Shown here: positions 11,001 through 23,000 of the stretch, piece after piece | Layout: every line of letters starts with the position of its first letter | How positions within the stretch are numbered: position 1 is the stretch's first letter | Assembly: GCF_003286085.1 (NCBI RefSeq) | Contig: NW_020825442.1 | Coordinates: 124,001-188,000, forward strand | DNA: 64,000 nt | DNA from: Drosophila persimilis | Taxonomy: Eukaryota; Arthropoda; Insecta; Diptera; Drosophilidae | Direction: 5' to 3' | Translations under genes and position numbers: made by a program | Notes under the pieces: model-generated | The model's database searches: none | What the model saw: only the letters and a program-made list of their open reading frames with translations | What the model was told of the DNA's origin: nothing

Positions 11001-14000
11001 TCCACCTCCACCCCCATGGACAAACCCCTAGACAAAGCCCAAATGTAAGGCTCTCTCTCTTCACTCACGGTGCGTGTGTGTGTGTGTGTGTGTGTGTTTG
11101 TGTGGGTGTTGGCTCCTTGCGAGCCTTGCGAGTAGAGTAGATTGTTTGGGAAATCTTTTGGGCGCTCATGTTCCATATTCCGTGGCACAGAGAACAGAAC
11201 AGAACAGAACAGAACAGAACAGAACAGAGAAACACACACATTTCTATGCCATGTTCCACATTCACAGCGAAACAGAGACCCGAAACCCGTGCCGTGCCGT
11301 GCCGAGCCGTGCCGGAGCCATTAGACCCACCCGTAACCCACCTGCCCGGGCAGAGCAGGGCATTATGCCATTTGCCTCCTTTCACCGGGGGAGTGGAGTG
11401 CGGGGAGTACTTTAGTTATTTTGAATGTTGAGTTAATGGAATGGGAAAACACATCCACACTCGAGAACACGGGGAGTACCCCTTAGCAGGATAGCCATAC
11501 AGCCATATAGGGAAAGACTTGAGAAAGAGCTGGACAACAAGGAGGGCATTCAGTGTGGCTATAGCAAGGATGGACATCCATCAGGGGCCACCAGATATTT
11601 TTAGATACTCATTATGTTTCCCCTGAATTTACTTTCTTTTGCTTCGTTTCTCGCTTTTGTGTGTTTCCGTTTGCCTTCATTTTTTGCTTGGTTAATTTCT
11701 GTTTCCGTTTCCGTTAGCGTTTCGGAATATCGCAAAGAAGTATTTTTAGCAGCAAATTATGCAGCCAGCAATCCATCCAGCCAGCAATATAATAACTATA
11801 ATTATACATAAATATACGTACCTATAATAATAATAATAATGCTACACACGAGCACCAGCTTACACCACCCGCGCACACACCACACCGCCACAAACCACAC
11901 ATCACACACCACGCCTACGCCCATGCCTATGGCGGCCTTTGGCCCATGGCCCAAGAAGAAGGCCATAATGCACCAAGCAAGAGAAAAGCAAGGAAAAGCA
12001 AACAAAAACTCCTCGAGCAAGTGGCGAAATTACATACGAGTAAATGCATCGATGCGTGTTGTAAATAAATGCATACATACATACATAAGATGTTGATGTA
12101 TAAGGAGTCCCATACAGTACAGTGCCGTTCATTTGTGTATGTTGTTGGTTGTTCGTGTTGCGTTTTTTCAAGCCAAAGCTAAAGACAAAGCCCAAGTAAA
12201 TCACACTGCCGTGACCAGACCACACCAGACCGGACCACACCATATCTTCAGGGGAATATCATGGTCCTGTCCTGGTCGTGGGCCGTGTCCTAGTCCTAGT
12301 CCTAGTCCTAGTGCTCGAAGTCCACTCAATGACTTTGCAATGTGGGCCGCTCTAATCCCAGCTCTACCATTTTCCCACCATTTCACAGGTGCTGTACGAT
12401 GGCAAGCTGTCGAATGCCATTGTCTTCATGTACAATCCAGTGGCCACCGATGGCCAGCTCTGTTTGCAGTCATCCCCCAAGGGAAATGTATCATACTTTG
12501 TCCACACGCCGCATGCGCTGATGCTGCAGGTAAGTAAACACAGTGCCTCACAGTGCCACACCGCGCCAGAGCCAGGCCCAGACCGACACCGTCACCGACA
12601 CCGAGAACAAGACTGACCGGGGGGAAAGTTCCGTCGTCCGAAAACATAAATTCCATGCAGAAATTTTACGACACGAGCGCATGCCTTGGCATATCCTATT
12701 AGCCTTGGGTCTTGCGTCTGCCTCCTTGGAGACTGCCTGCCCTCTAAGCTTCCTGTAGTCCAGAGGCCACAGTCCACAGTCCAGAGTCCAGAGTCCGGGG
12801 CCAAACGGGACACGGGAGTCCGTTAGGCGGACACAAAATTATTCAATAAATTTTGTAGTAATTTCCTGCGCAAACAAACACGAATCATAAGGGGCAGGGC
12901 AGAGGCAGAGGCAGGGGAAGGAGCCACAGTGGCCAATCGATGGGAGAACGTGTCCCCGACCCAATCCCTGGGTGACGACAGCTTACGCGATTACCAGGGG
13001 ACCAGACTAACCATATTTACCGGGTGACAAGTGGGGGGCCAAAGGGCACAGGGCAAAGGCGGATGGATGATTAAATTGAAATTTGCTTTGCAGGATGTTA
13101 AGGCGGTGGTCACGCACTCGATACACTGCACCCTCAACTCCATTGGCGGCATCCAGGTGCTGTTCCCGCTGTTCTCGCAGCTGGACATGGCCCACGAGGG
13201 CATAGGAGACATCAAGCGGGATCCCTCCCTTTGGTAAGTAATCGAATCGAAGCCCCCCGCACTCGGAATGAAATCATGCAATCATTGCGCTCCCCCACTC
13301 CACTTGACTGATTACAGCTCGAAGCTGCTGGGTTTCATCTGTGAACTGGTGGAGACATCGCAGACGGTGCAGCAGCACATGATCCAGAACCGGGGCTTTC
13401 TGGTCATCTCGTTCATGCTTCAGCGCTCCTCCCGTGAGCATCTCACGCTGGAGGTGCTCGGCTCGTTCCTCAATCTGACCAAATATTTGGTCACGTGCCT
13501 GTCGGCCAACAGCGATCTGCTGCTGAAACAGGTAAGAGCCGCCGCACCGTCAAAACAGCCCTCATCTCTCATGAATCTCCCAATGCCATTTGTTCTTACG
13601 TATAATTTAAATTTGCCTGCGTATGTTAGATATTAAGAAGGGATCAAATCAATCAATTAATCAATCTATCAATCCCGGCCTGAACGAACGCTCTATCAAC
13701 TTGAATGGACCACGCTGCGTATGCGCAATGCGTCTGCCAGAGCATGCTTACTGATACTATTTTGTCGTTAAATGTCGTTCAATCGTTTGAGGATTACCTT
13801 CAACATATGTCTTTAATGTACTATATTACGATATCCAGTCCTAAGTTCGATCTAAGTTGAGGAGGGATGGGGTTAGCATGTGAAGAGCCCACCTTCGAAC
13901 CACCCACCGAATGATATGATGATTGCGCATTTGAATTGAAAATTTTGTTACATGTTTTTCCACACACCAACCCGTACCCGTACCCTTAACCATACCCGTA

Positions 14001-17000
14001 CTCATACCCGTACCCATTGGAATGTTTGGCGGCATGCTAACTCAATGAATACGGCAATGAATACCACAAAATGATATGCCAACTGCTTTCTCTTGTTACA
14101 AACTCGTATTTACTCGTACTTTTATATATATATATATATATACTTATCTCTATCTATCGCACTCACTGTGTTTTGCCTTTTGTTGATGATAATGATGATG
14201 GTTATGATGATGATGATATTGATGATAACGATGATGATGATGATGATGATGGTGATGATGGCGCACACAGTTGAACACAGGCCTGCGTAATCCTTTCAAA
14301 AAAGTAAACACAACCGTAAACAAATGCTCACATTTCTCGTTTATAAGTAACTGCACTTGAGAATCTCTTAAGCAAATATACCACGTACCACTCTATACTC
14401 TCTGTATACTCTACTATACACACACACACACACACGCACACAAACACACACCTATTATTCCCCCCCACATATACTACTTAAATATATTTATAAAGATACA
14501 TACAGATATATGTATAATATTTGCTTTGCGCCTTTGCCTGTCAGCGAATCGGATGGGATGGTGGGAAGCTGCTTGAGTGGAGGCTAATCCGCAATCCCTT
14601 CTGTTTTTCTGTTTTCTGTTGGTTATGCTCCGACTTAACCCGGTTTCTGCCAGAACAGGGGCACAGACACAGAGACAGGCTGGCACAGGCAACCCTCTGA
14701 CTTTTATACCCTCTCTGCTTGGAGGTAAAAGAAGGGATGGCCTGAATAGCAGGCTTAAGCCCTCTTCTTTTATTTCCACTGCAAAGCGGGATACACAGAG
14801 TCGGTATTTAATACTTTTGAATTGATGGTCTCCGACACTTTCCAATTCCAGTACTTTACTTTTAGTTTTCCAATGAAATTTGTTTTATTTTGTGTGTGTG
14901 TGTTTCAAAACCGTTTGTATCCCACACTATTCAACACTTACCACCAACTTAAGCTTTCCAACACTGCTTTATTTATTCCCGCTTTTACGCTTTCCAGCAC
15001 TGCTTTGCACGACTGCTGCATGCTCCTTTCTCGCACTGTTCAGGCATGTTGAGAGCTTCTCTCTCTCTCTTCCAAATTGGCTGGCTACAAAATTGTTTCA
15101 TTCTTTCGTTTCGATTGCGATTTGTGTTCCGTTCCATGGCGTTCTGCTTGCAATTGCTTGCATAACCGCTTCGCTTTCAGATTAATCAAAATTGAATACT
15201 TTTCTTAGCCAAAATCAGCAATCAGACAAAAATAAAATGCTAGAAGATCCAAAAATAGAAATAAATAAAAATGAAACGAACGTGCAACATTAAAATGAAT
15301 AAACTACAATTTAAATGTCTTCTTCTACTTTTGTCTGCTCTCTCTCTCTCTCTTTCTCACCTTCACACTCTCTCTTTCTCTCTCTCTCTCTCCCTGCGCT
15401 GTTCTTCACGCTCTCCGCCACCGCCTACACGATCCCACAAATACACACAAACACACACACATTCACGATCGCTTGCTCATTTCAAAAACCGTTTCCGTAA
15501 CCCGTTTCCCGCTTCACACATACGCGCTTCTTTTGTTGTGTAATCGCTTATCGATAACCAATCCTTCACTGCGCATCATCAACATACTCTCACACACACA
15601 CACACACTCACACTTTCAATTCTAACAACTAAAAATAAAAACAACTACAACCGATCTATATAAACTACAACATCAACATGAACAACAACAGTTCTACCAG
15701 GTGAAGCTCAACTCTCGATTTCTTTCTACAAGAATTGCCTTTGAAAACTATATCGAATGTTTCTGTTTTCTGTTTCTGTTTCCGTTTCCGTTCCACTGTT
15801 CATTCCGTTTCGTTTCGTTTCCGTTTAATTTTCGTACGTGTACGTGTCTGTTGTTAACGTAATTTCTTGAACGTCATTTGTATAGCTCACACATCCTCAT
15901 CTCATCGTGTATCGTGTATATCTCGGGGTTGGGGGAGTGTATCTGTCGCAGTGCCGCTACCCCCTCCCCCTCAATGATATGTATTTGTTTTCATGTGTGT
16001 ATTATAGCCCAGCTCATATGATTCCATTCCATTCCATTGCTTATCCTCCCATTCCGCCTCTCACTCGTGTTCAAGTCAATATCGAATCACAGAACCACAA
16101 GATAAACCACATAATCTTATCAACTCAAAGGGTAACCTCAGGTTCAAACCTCAACCTCTCAACCCCATCCATATCTAGCTTCAGCTTATACACCGTTCCT
16201 CTACCCACCACCCTACCATCCCCATCGTTAGCCCGTCCCTTAGTCAATTTGTTCGATGTGTCATTTGGATAATTGAGAGAAAAGTTGTGTTCAGAGAACC
16301 GCATCGCACCATCCTAATTGATCCCCTCGTATACCTCGTATATCTGTCCATCCTGTCGACCGGCTCCCGCAATCCACTCTACCACCGACCCACTGCCCAC
16401 TGCCAATCCCCAATCCCATTTCCTCACAGAATGAATAATACAACAAACAAAAAAAGTTTACTGAATATACTGGTAGATATATATATTTTCCGTGGCACCT
16501 TTCGAGCTGAAAATAAAAATTTTACATTCGGTGCAGAGCTTTTTAATTGGGAAACTTCTGTTGCTGTTGCTGCTGATGCCGTCCGTAACGTCCACGTGAG
16601 TGGGTTGACGAGGCGTGTAGTGGATTTTTCGTAAGGGCCCTGATGTTACATTGTTGTCTGAGCCATGGCAACAGCTGTAGCAGTAGCAGTAGCAGTTGCA
16701 GCAGCTATAGCTGTAGCCGGAGCTGGGACGAACATTGTTTTTTGACAATCCAACAAGTTGAAGCGAGAGCTTAACAAGTTTTGTTTTCAGCTGAAACTCC
16801 GGCCCGAAACTGATAATGGAATGAAAGGGTAAAAGTTACCTTAATTGTACGGATTAAGACCAGATATTCGAATCACTTTAATGCGATTTATTGAGTGAAT
16901 TTCGCCATTTAGTGGCACTAGGTGAACCAGCGCCTTGATATACGTATATATCTATCGATTAATGATCGATTGAGTTTCTGAAGAATAGAATTCTCTCCGC

Positions 17001-20000
17001 TCGTGGAAATGTGGAGTATCATCAGTTCATCATATTGTAGCAAACCCATCTCTCTCCCACTCTCTCTCTCCCTCTCTGTCTCTACGAATCCCTCGCCTCG
17101 ATATACTTATCGATTAATAAACGAATTTAGCCTTAAATTAGTCTTAATGTTAGCTTTAGCTTTAGCCTTAGCTTTAGCTTAGTTTTAACCCTAATCCTTG
17201 AATTAACTTGAACTTAATCCTAAACATATTTTGACTACTGGAATGCCAATTGTTTCGTTTCGTTTCATTTCGTTCCGTTCCATTCCGTTCGGTTGCGTTG
17301 GACTTGATTTCGGGTCCAACTTTCGTTTTATGTTCGTTCGTTGATTGCCCGTGTTTGCTGCATGTGTTACCAAAAACTGTTGTCCATCCTACGAATCCTA
17401 CTACTACTACTACTACTACTCCCCCAATATCAAAATCCCCCAATCAACATCAACAACAACAACAACTCAACAACAACTATGACTACAACAACGAAAAATA
17501 AATAAAAAAAAAAAACAAAAAACAAAACCGAAACTCATGTTAACCGTATGTATACCAATAAAAACCAAAAAATCAATCTCCTTATCTTGAAACGCACCCA
17601 TAATCTATCCCATACTCCACTCTACTATTGCCTATCCTTTGTGTGTCTTTTGCGTAAATATACATATACTTACTATTCCATTCGTATATCTCGTATCTTC
17701 GTATAACTCGCATTTCTTCCTTTCCGAGCAAACTACTCTCTGTAAACTGTAAACTATACAACGAGAACTACTCAAACGATCCATTCGATTCGAGGACAGC
17801 ATAAGTTACTTGACTAATGTGCCGCAGTTGTTCTGTTTCTCGTTTCTCACGTGGCAGCTGCTCGACCACGTGCTGTTCAACCCAGCACTGTGGATCTACA
17901 CGCCGGCGAATGTCCAGGCCCGACTGTACTCCTATCTGGCCACCGAGTTCCTCAGCGACACTCAGATCTACAGCAATGTGCGACGCGTGAGCACCGTCCT
18001 ACAGACCGTGCACACCCTCAAATACTATTACTGGGTGGTAAATCCACGTGCCAAGAGCGGCATCATACCGAAGGGCCTAGGTGAGTGCCGGAGCCAGGAT
18101 CGCTTGGGTGGCATTTATTTTACAGGGGATCCCCGTTTATACCCAATTTAGATGGACCGCGTCCAGCGCAGAAGGATATACTGGCCATACGTGCCTACAT
18201 CCTGCTGTTCCTCAAGCAACTGATAATGATCGGCAACGGGGTCAAGGAGGATGAACTGCAGAGCATACTCAACTATTTGACCACCATGCATGAGGTGAGA
18301 GTGAGAGCCATAGCCATAGCCTCCTAGAGAACGGAGTTCTATATCGGATTTGCACTTCGCATTTCGTATTTTCAGGACGAGAACCTGCACGATGTGCTGC
18401 AAATGCTCATCTCATTGATGTCGGAGCATCCCAGCTCCATGGTACCTGCCTTCGATGTGAAGCACGGCGTGCGCAGCATCTTCAAGCTGCTGGCGGCCGA
18501 AAGTCAATTGATTCGCCTCCAAGCCCTCAAGCTTCTAGGGTTCTTCCTCTCGCGAAGCACACACAAGTAAGTGGTGGGATATACCATGTGCCAGATACAG
18601 GGTGTGGGTTGGGGGGACTGTTACCGTATAATCCAGTGTCGATACAGTTATCGTTGGAGTGTCACACAACTAAATATATGTCGATTTCTGTATCGAGCAA
18701 TCGTTTCTGCCTTATCCCTCATCCTAAGCGTAAACTCTTCCTCCCTGGCTAGGCGCAAGTACGACGTGATGTCGCCCCACAATCTCTACACACTGCTGGC
18801 CGAGCGCCTGCTGCTGTACGAGGAGTCGCTGTCGCTGCCAACCTACAATGTCCTCTACGAGATCATGACGGAGCATATCTCGCAGCAGATCCTCTACACA
18901 CGCCACCCGGAGCCAGAGAGCCACTATCGTCTGGAGAATCCAAGTAAGAATCCAACCACACTCGTATTCCCCCCTGAAATTCGCCCTTGAAATTCACCCC
19001 CTAATTCTTGAACCCATAACCAACCACAACCAATTTCGAAATGCAGTGATACTGAAGGTGGTGGCCACACTGATCCGCCAGTCGAAGCAGACAGAGTCGC
19101 TGATCGATGTGAAGAAGCTGTTCCTGCAGGACATGACGCTGCTGTGCAACAGCAATCGGGAGAACCGGCGCACGGTGCTGCAGATGTCCGTGTGGCAGGA
19201 GTGGCTCATCGCGATGGCGTACATTCATCCCAAGAACAGTGAGGAGCAGAAGATCAGCGACATGGTATACTCGCTCTTCCGCATGCTCCTGCATCATGCC
19301 ATCAAGCACGAGTATGGCGGCTGGCGCGTCTGGGTGGACACCCTGGCCATCGTCCACTCGAAGGTCTCCTACGAGGAGTTCAAGCTGCAGTTTGCCCAGA
19401 TGTACGAGCACTATGAGCGGCAGCGCACGGACAACATCACTGATCCCGCTCTGCGCCAGGCCCGGCCCATCAGCACGATCAGTGGCTGGGAGCGCGAGGA
19501 GCTGCAGCAGCAGCAGAACGGAGGAGGAGCTGGAGCTCCACCGGCTGCCATTCAGAGCCAGGCCACGGTGCCGGCTGTGAAGGGAGCCGTGTCCATTGCC
19601 TCGCTGGAGGATGTGGCCGCCGTCGTCGAGGAGGAGGACGATATGGAGGAGGAGACCGTCGAGGAGCTGGAAAGCTTTGAGCTACCTGTCGATGGCGAAG
19701 TAGATCCCCAGGACCCCGCAGATACTGCAGATCCCGATCCCGATCGCGATCCCTCCCTCCGTCCCGGCAGCGCTGATGGATCTGAGGCCCCGACGGATCA
19801 GGAGGTGCCAGCCGTGCCGCCGAGCACCAAGTCGGTCATTGCCAACATTTCCGACGTGTACAACGAGCAAATCAAAACGGACGAAGCGCTCCAGGCCACG
19901 TCCACATCCGCGTCCACTCTGGTACCGGCGCCCACCTGCAATGGCAGCCTCGAGTCGGAGCTGAAGCTGGAAAAGGAGAAGAAGCCGCAGTCAGAGGTGG

Positions 20001-23000
20001 ATCCCACGGCCACACCTTCGGAGGGAGGCCAGGCTGCGCTAAGGAAAGCCCTGCAGCTAGGCGACGACATGGATGTGGAGGAGCTAGAGCTGGCCACGGC
20101 CAAGGATGCCCTCGATGTGGAGCAGCATGTGGCGCATGTTCTGCAGTCCTCGGAGGCGGCGCTCAACGACTGCAAGCTGGTCATGGACGATGTCCTGCAG
20201 GAGGCCTCCTCCGTGCTGAAGGACGAAGAGATTGAGCTGGCCGTCAACGAAGTGGTCCAGGGTGTTCTCAACAACGAGAAGAAGTCCCAGGAGCAGCAGA
20301 AGCAGCAGGAGCCGCAGGATAATGTCAGTCTTCTGAATAGCAAGAATCTGCTCAACAACAACTACAACAACAACAATAATCCCAGTCCCAGTGAAGAAGA
20401 GCGCAGAGAGGTGACCACCACCAGAGCCGCAGGGGATGGAGAGGCGGATGCGGAGGCGGAGACGGAAACGGAGGTCAATGCCAACGAGATCACCAACCAC
20501 AGTGCCACAGCCACTCCGCTACCGAAGAGCGAGAGTCCCGCGGAAGCAGCGGCAGAAAAAGCGAAAGCGGAAACGGAAACTGCGACGAAAGCTGAAGCGG
20601 CAGCGGCTGCGCCAGCGGAAGCGGAACCAAGCCCGAGCCCCACACTAGAAGCAACCAATCAAAAGACTGAAGAAGCAGCCAACAAGCTGAACAATAACGA
20701 GAAAGTCGAGCAGCCAGAGAGCAGCCAGGAGAGCATCTCCACGCCCGACATCAGCGTCAGTCCGGACACCAGCACAGAGCCGGAGAACGAGGAGAATCTT
20801 CTCCTGCTGCAGTTGGCCGAGTCCGAGGCAGAGCCCCAGTTGAAGTCCGAGGTACAGCACTCAGCCGAGCCAAGCGAGGATCTGGTGGAGCTGGCAGTGC
20901 GTGATATTGTGGAGCAGCTGATCGAAAAGGTGATCGATGCCACAGCAGCGACAGACGCCCCAGCCAAAGCCGAGACGGAGACCAACAACAACGAGCTGCC
21001 CGGCTCCAAAGGAACGGAAACGGAAGCGGAAGCGGCAGCGGCAGCCATAGTCGTGCCTGAGGAAGTGAAACCCCAACCGGAGGAAACACCCCAAAGCGTG
21101 GCAGCCGCAGCCGAAGAAATTGTCCACGAGGTGGTCGAGGCTGCTCTTGTCCTCGCACAGGAATCCCAACCAATCCAAGAAGAGCCAGAGAAGACAGAGG
21201 AAACGGACACTAAAACGGTAAAAGAGGCCGACACCGAAACGGAAACAAAGGAGCATGTGACGGCCATTGTAAACGAAGTGCTGGACACACTGGTGGAGGA
21301 GACCGTGAAAGCAGTGGGCGAGACCGTCAACGTTAACAAGGTGGAGGCCTCAGAGCAGACGACCCAAACTTCACCGGCACCGCCGGAGGAGCAGCCAGAA
21401 GAGCAGCAGCCGCCTGCTACAGTGGCTCCCACGCCCGGCCGGGTCAAGCCCATGGAGGTAGACTCGACCACCCAGACAACGCCAAAGAATGAAGCTGGTA
21501 TCGGTGTCATCCCTTCGCTGTTGACCCAGGAGGAAGTGCAGCTCCAGGAGGAGGAATCCCAGACAGGGGAGACAGTGGAGGACTGTGAGGAGCCGTCGTC
21601 GGGCATCGAGGGAAACGCTCAGCTCGAGTCCAGTCACTACGGTAAGTGGCAGAGCAGTCCTGACCTTAGAAGCTGACCTTTAATTTTCCCCTCCCCTCAT
21701 CTCACAGCGAATCCAGCCGGTGGAGAGGCAAAACAGCAACAGCAGCAGCAACCGCAGCAGCAGCAGCGCTCCAAATCCGGCTCGACGCGTCCCATGTTCA
21801 GTCCGGGACCGACGCGTCCGCCCTTCCGCATACCGGAATTCAAGTGGTCGTACATCCATCAGCGGCTGCTCAGCGACGTGCTCTTCTCGCTGGAGACGGA
21901 CATCCAGGTGTGGCGCAGCCACTCCACCAAGAGCGTCTTGGACTTTGTCAACTCCAGCGAGAACGCGATCTTCGTGGTAAACACGGTGCATCTGATCTCC
22001 CAGTTGGCCGACAATCTGATCATCGCCTGCGGTGGACTTTTGCCTCTGTTGGCCAGTGCCACATCTCCGAATGTAAGTAGAATCCGAACCCAAGCCCAAT
22101 CATCGTTGAGCCTTCCATGAAATTATTCCGAATTGCAGTCGGAGCTGGATGTGCTGGAGCCGACGCAGGGCATGCCCCTGGAGGTGGCCGTATCCTTCTT
22201 GCAGCGTCTCGTTAACATGGCCGATGTCCTGATCTTTGCCACCTCGCTGAACTTTGGCGAACTGGAAGCCGAGAAGAACATGTCCAGCGGTGGAATACTG
22301 CGCCAGTGTCTGCGTCTCGTCTGCACCTGTGCGGTGCGCAACTGCCTCGAGTGCAAGGAGCGCACCCGCTACAATGTGGGTGCCCTTGCACGGGATGTGC
22401 CCGGGGCGGCGCATCTGCAGGCACTCATACGCGGCGCCCAAGCATCGCCAAAGGTGAGTACTCTACCCCCAGCCGACGCACCCAATCCATAGAGAGCGCT
22501 AATCCTCATCGGTGTCAATCCGCACAGAACATTGTGGAGTCAATCACCGGTCAATTATCGCCCGTCAAGGATCCCGAGAAGCTTCTGCAGGACATGGACG
22601 TGAATCGGTTGAGGGCCGTCATCTATCGTGATGTGGTAAGTGGAAACCAAGAGACCCATGACACCCGCCATGACACGCCCTCCCTTTCGTTCGTTTCTCT
22701 TGTGCATTTGCATTCGCAGGAGGAGACGAAGCAAGCGCAGTTCCTCTCTCTGGCCATTGTCTACTTCATCTCCGTGCTGATGGTGTCCAAATACCGCGAC
22801 ATTCTGGAGCCACCAGCAGAGCCACAGATCCAGCGCCAGTCGCCGGTCCTGCAGCGCACCTCAGGCGGCGGTAAGTTACCCAAAACTCTGACCCACTCAA
22901 ATAGGGCTATATAAATACTCTGTAGCTATAAGGATTACTACCCTGCTATATATGCCATGGGTAGGGGCTCCGGCTCCGCCTGCCAGTGGAGTGGAGAAGT

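Larger units (their letters stand above)
10603..12388 (+). other. rg intron of 1.8 kb
   Basis: Contains a (TTTTA) run (10620-10643), a candidate 63-base cassette exon (10982-11044), a (TG) run (11073-11099), an AGAAC array (11191-11225) and TCCTAG tandem copies (12290-12311). No other coding signal is seen. Confidence 0.7.
13532..17857 (+). other. rg intron of 4.3 kb
   Basis: The largest intron in the 5' half. It holds (TA) at 14122-14142, a GAT-rich run at 14184-14261, a (CA) run at 14417-14451, CT-rich runs at 15340-15394, TTTAGC repeats at 17151-17181 and a possible 9-base microexon (15692-15700). No conserved protein on either strand. Confidence 0.7.

Noticed and set aside
17151..17181. 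TTTAGC/CTTAGC tandem near TTAACCCTAATCC as a telomeric remnant
   Set aside because: Only a few imperfect hexamers inside an rg intron; chance simple sequence.
20659..21606. 315-codon minus-strand frame opposite the acidic rg exon
   Set aside because: Antisense of Glu/Ala/Thr-rich codons giving Ser/Val/Thr-rich low complexity; the + strand frame is in phase with conserved exons.
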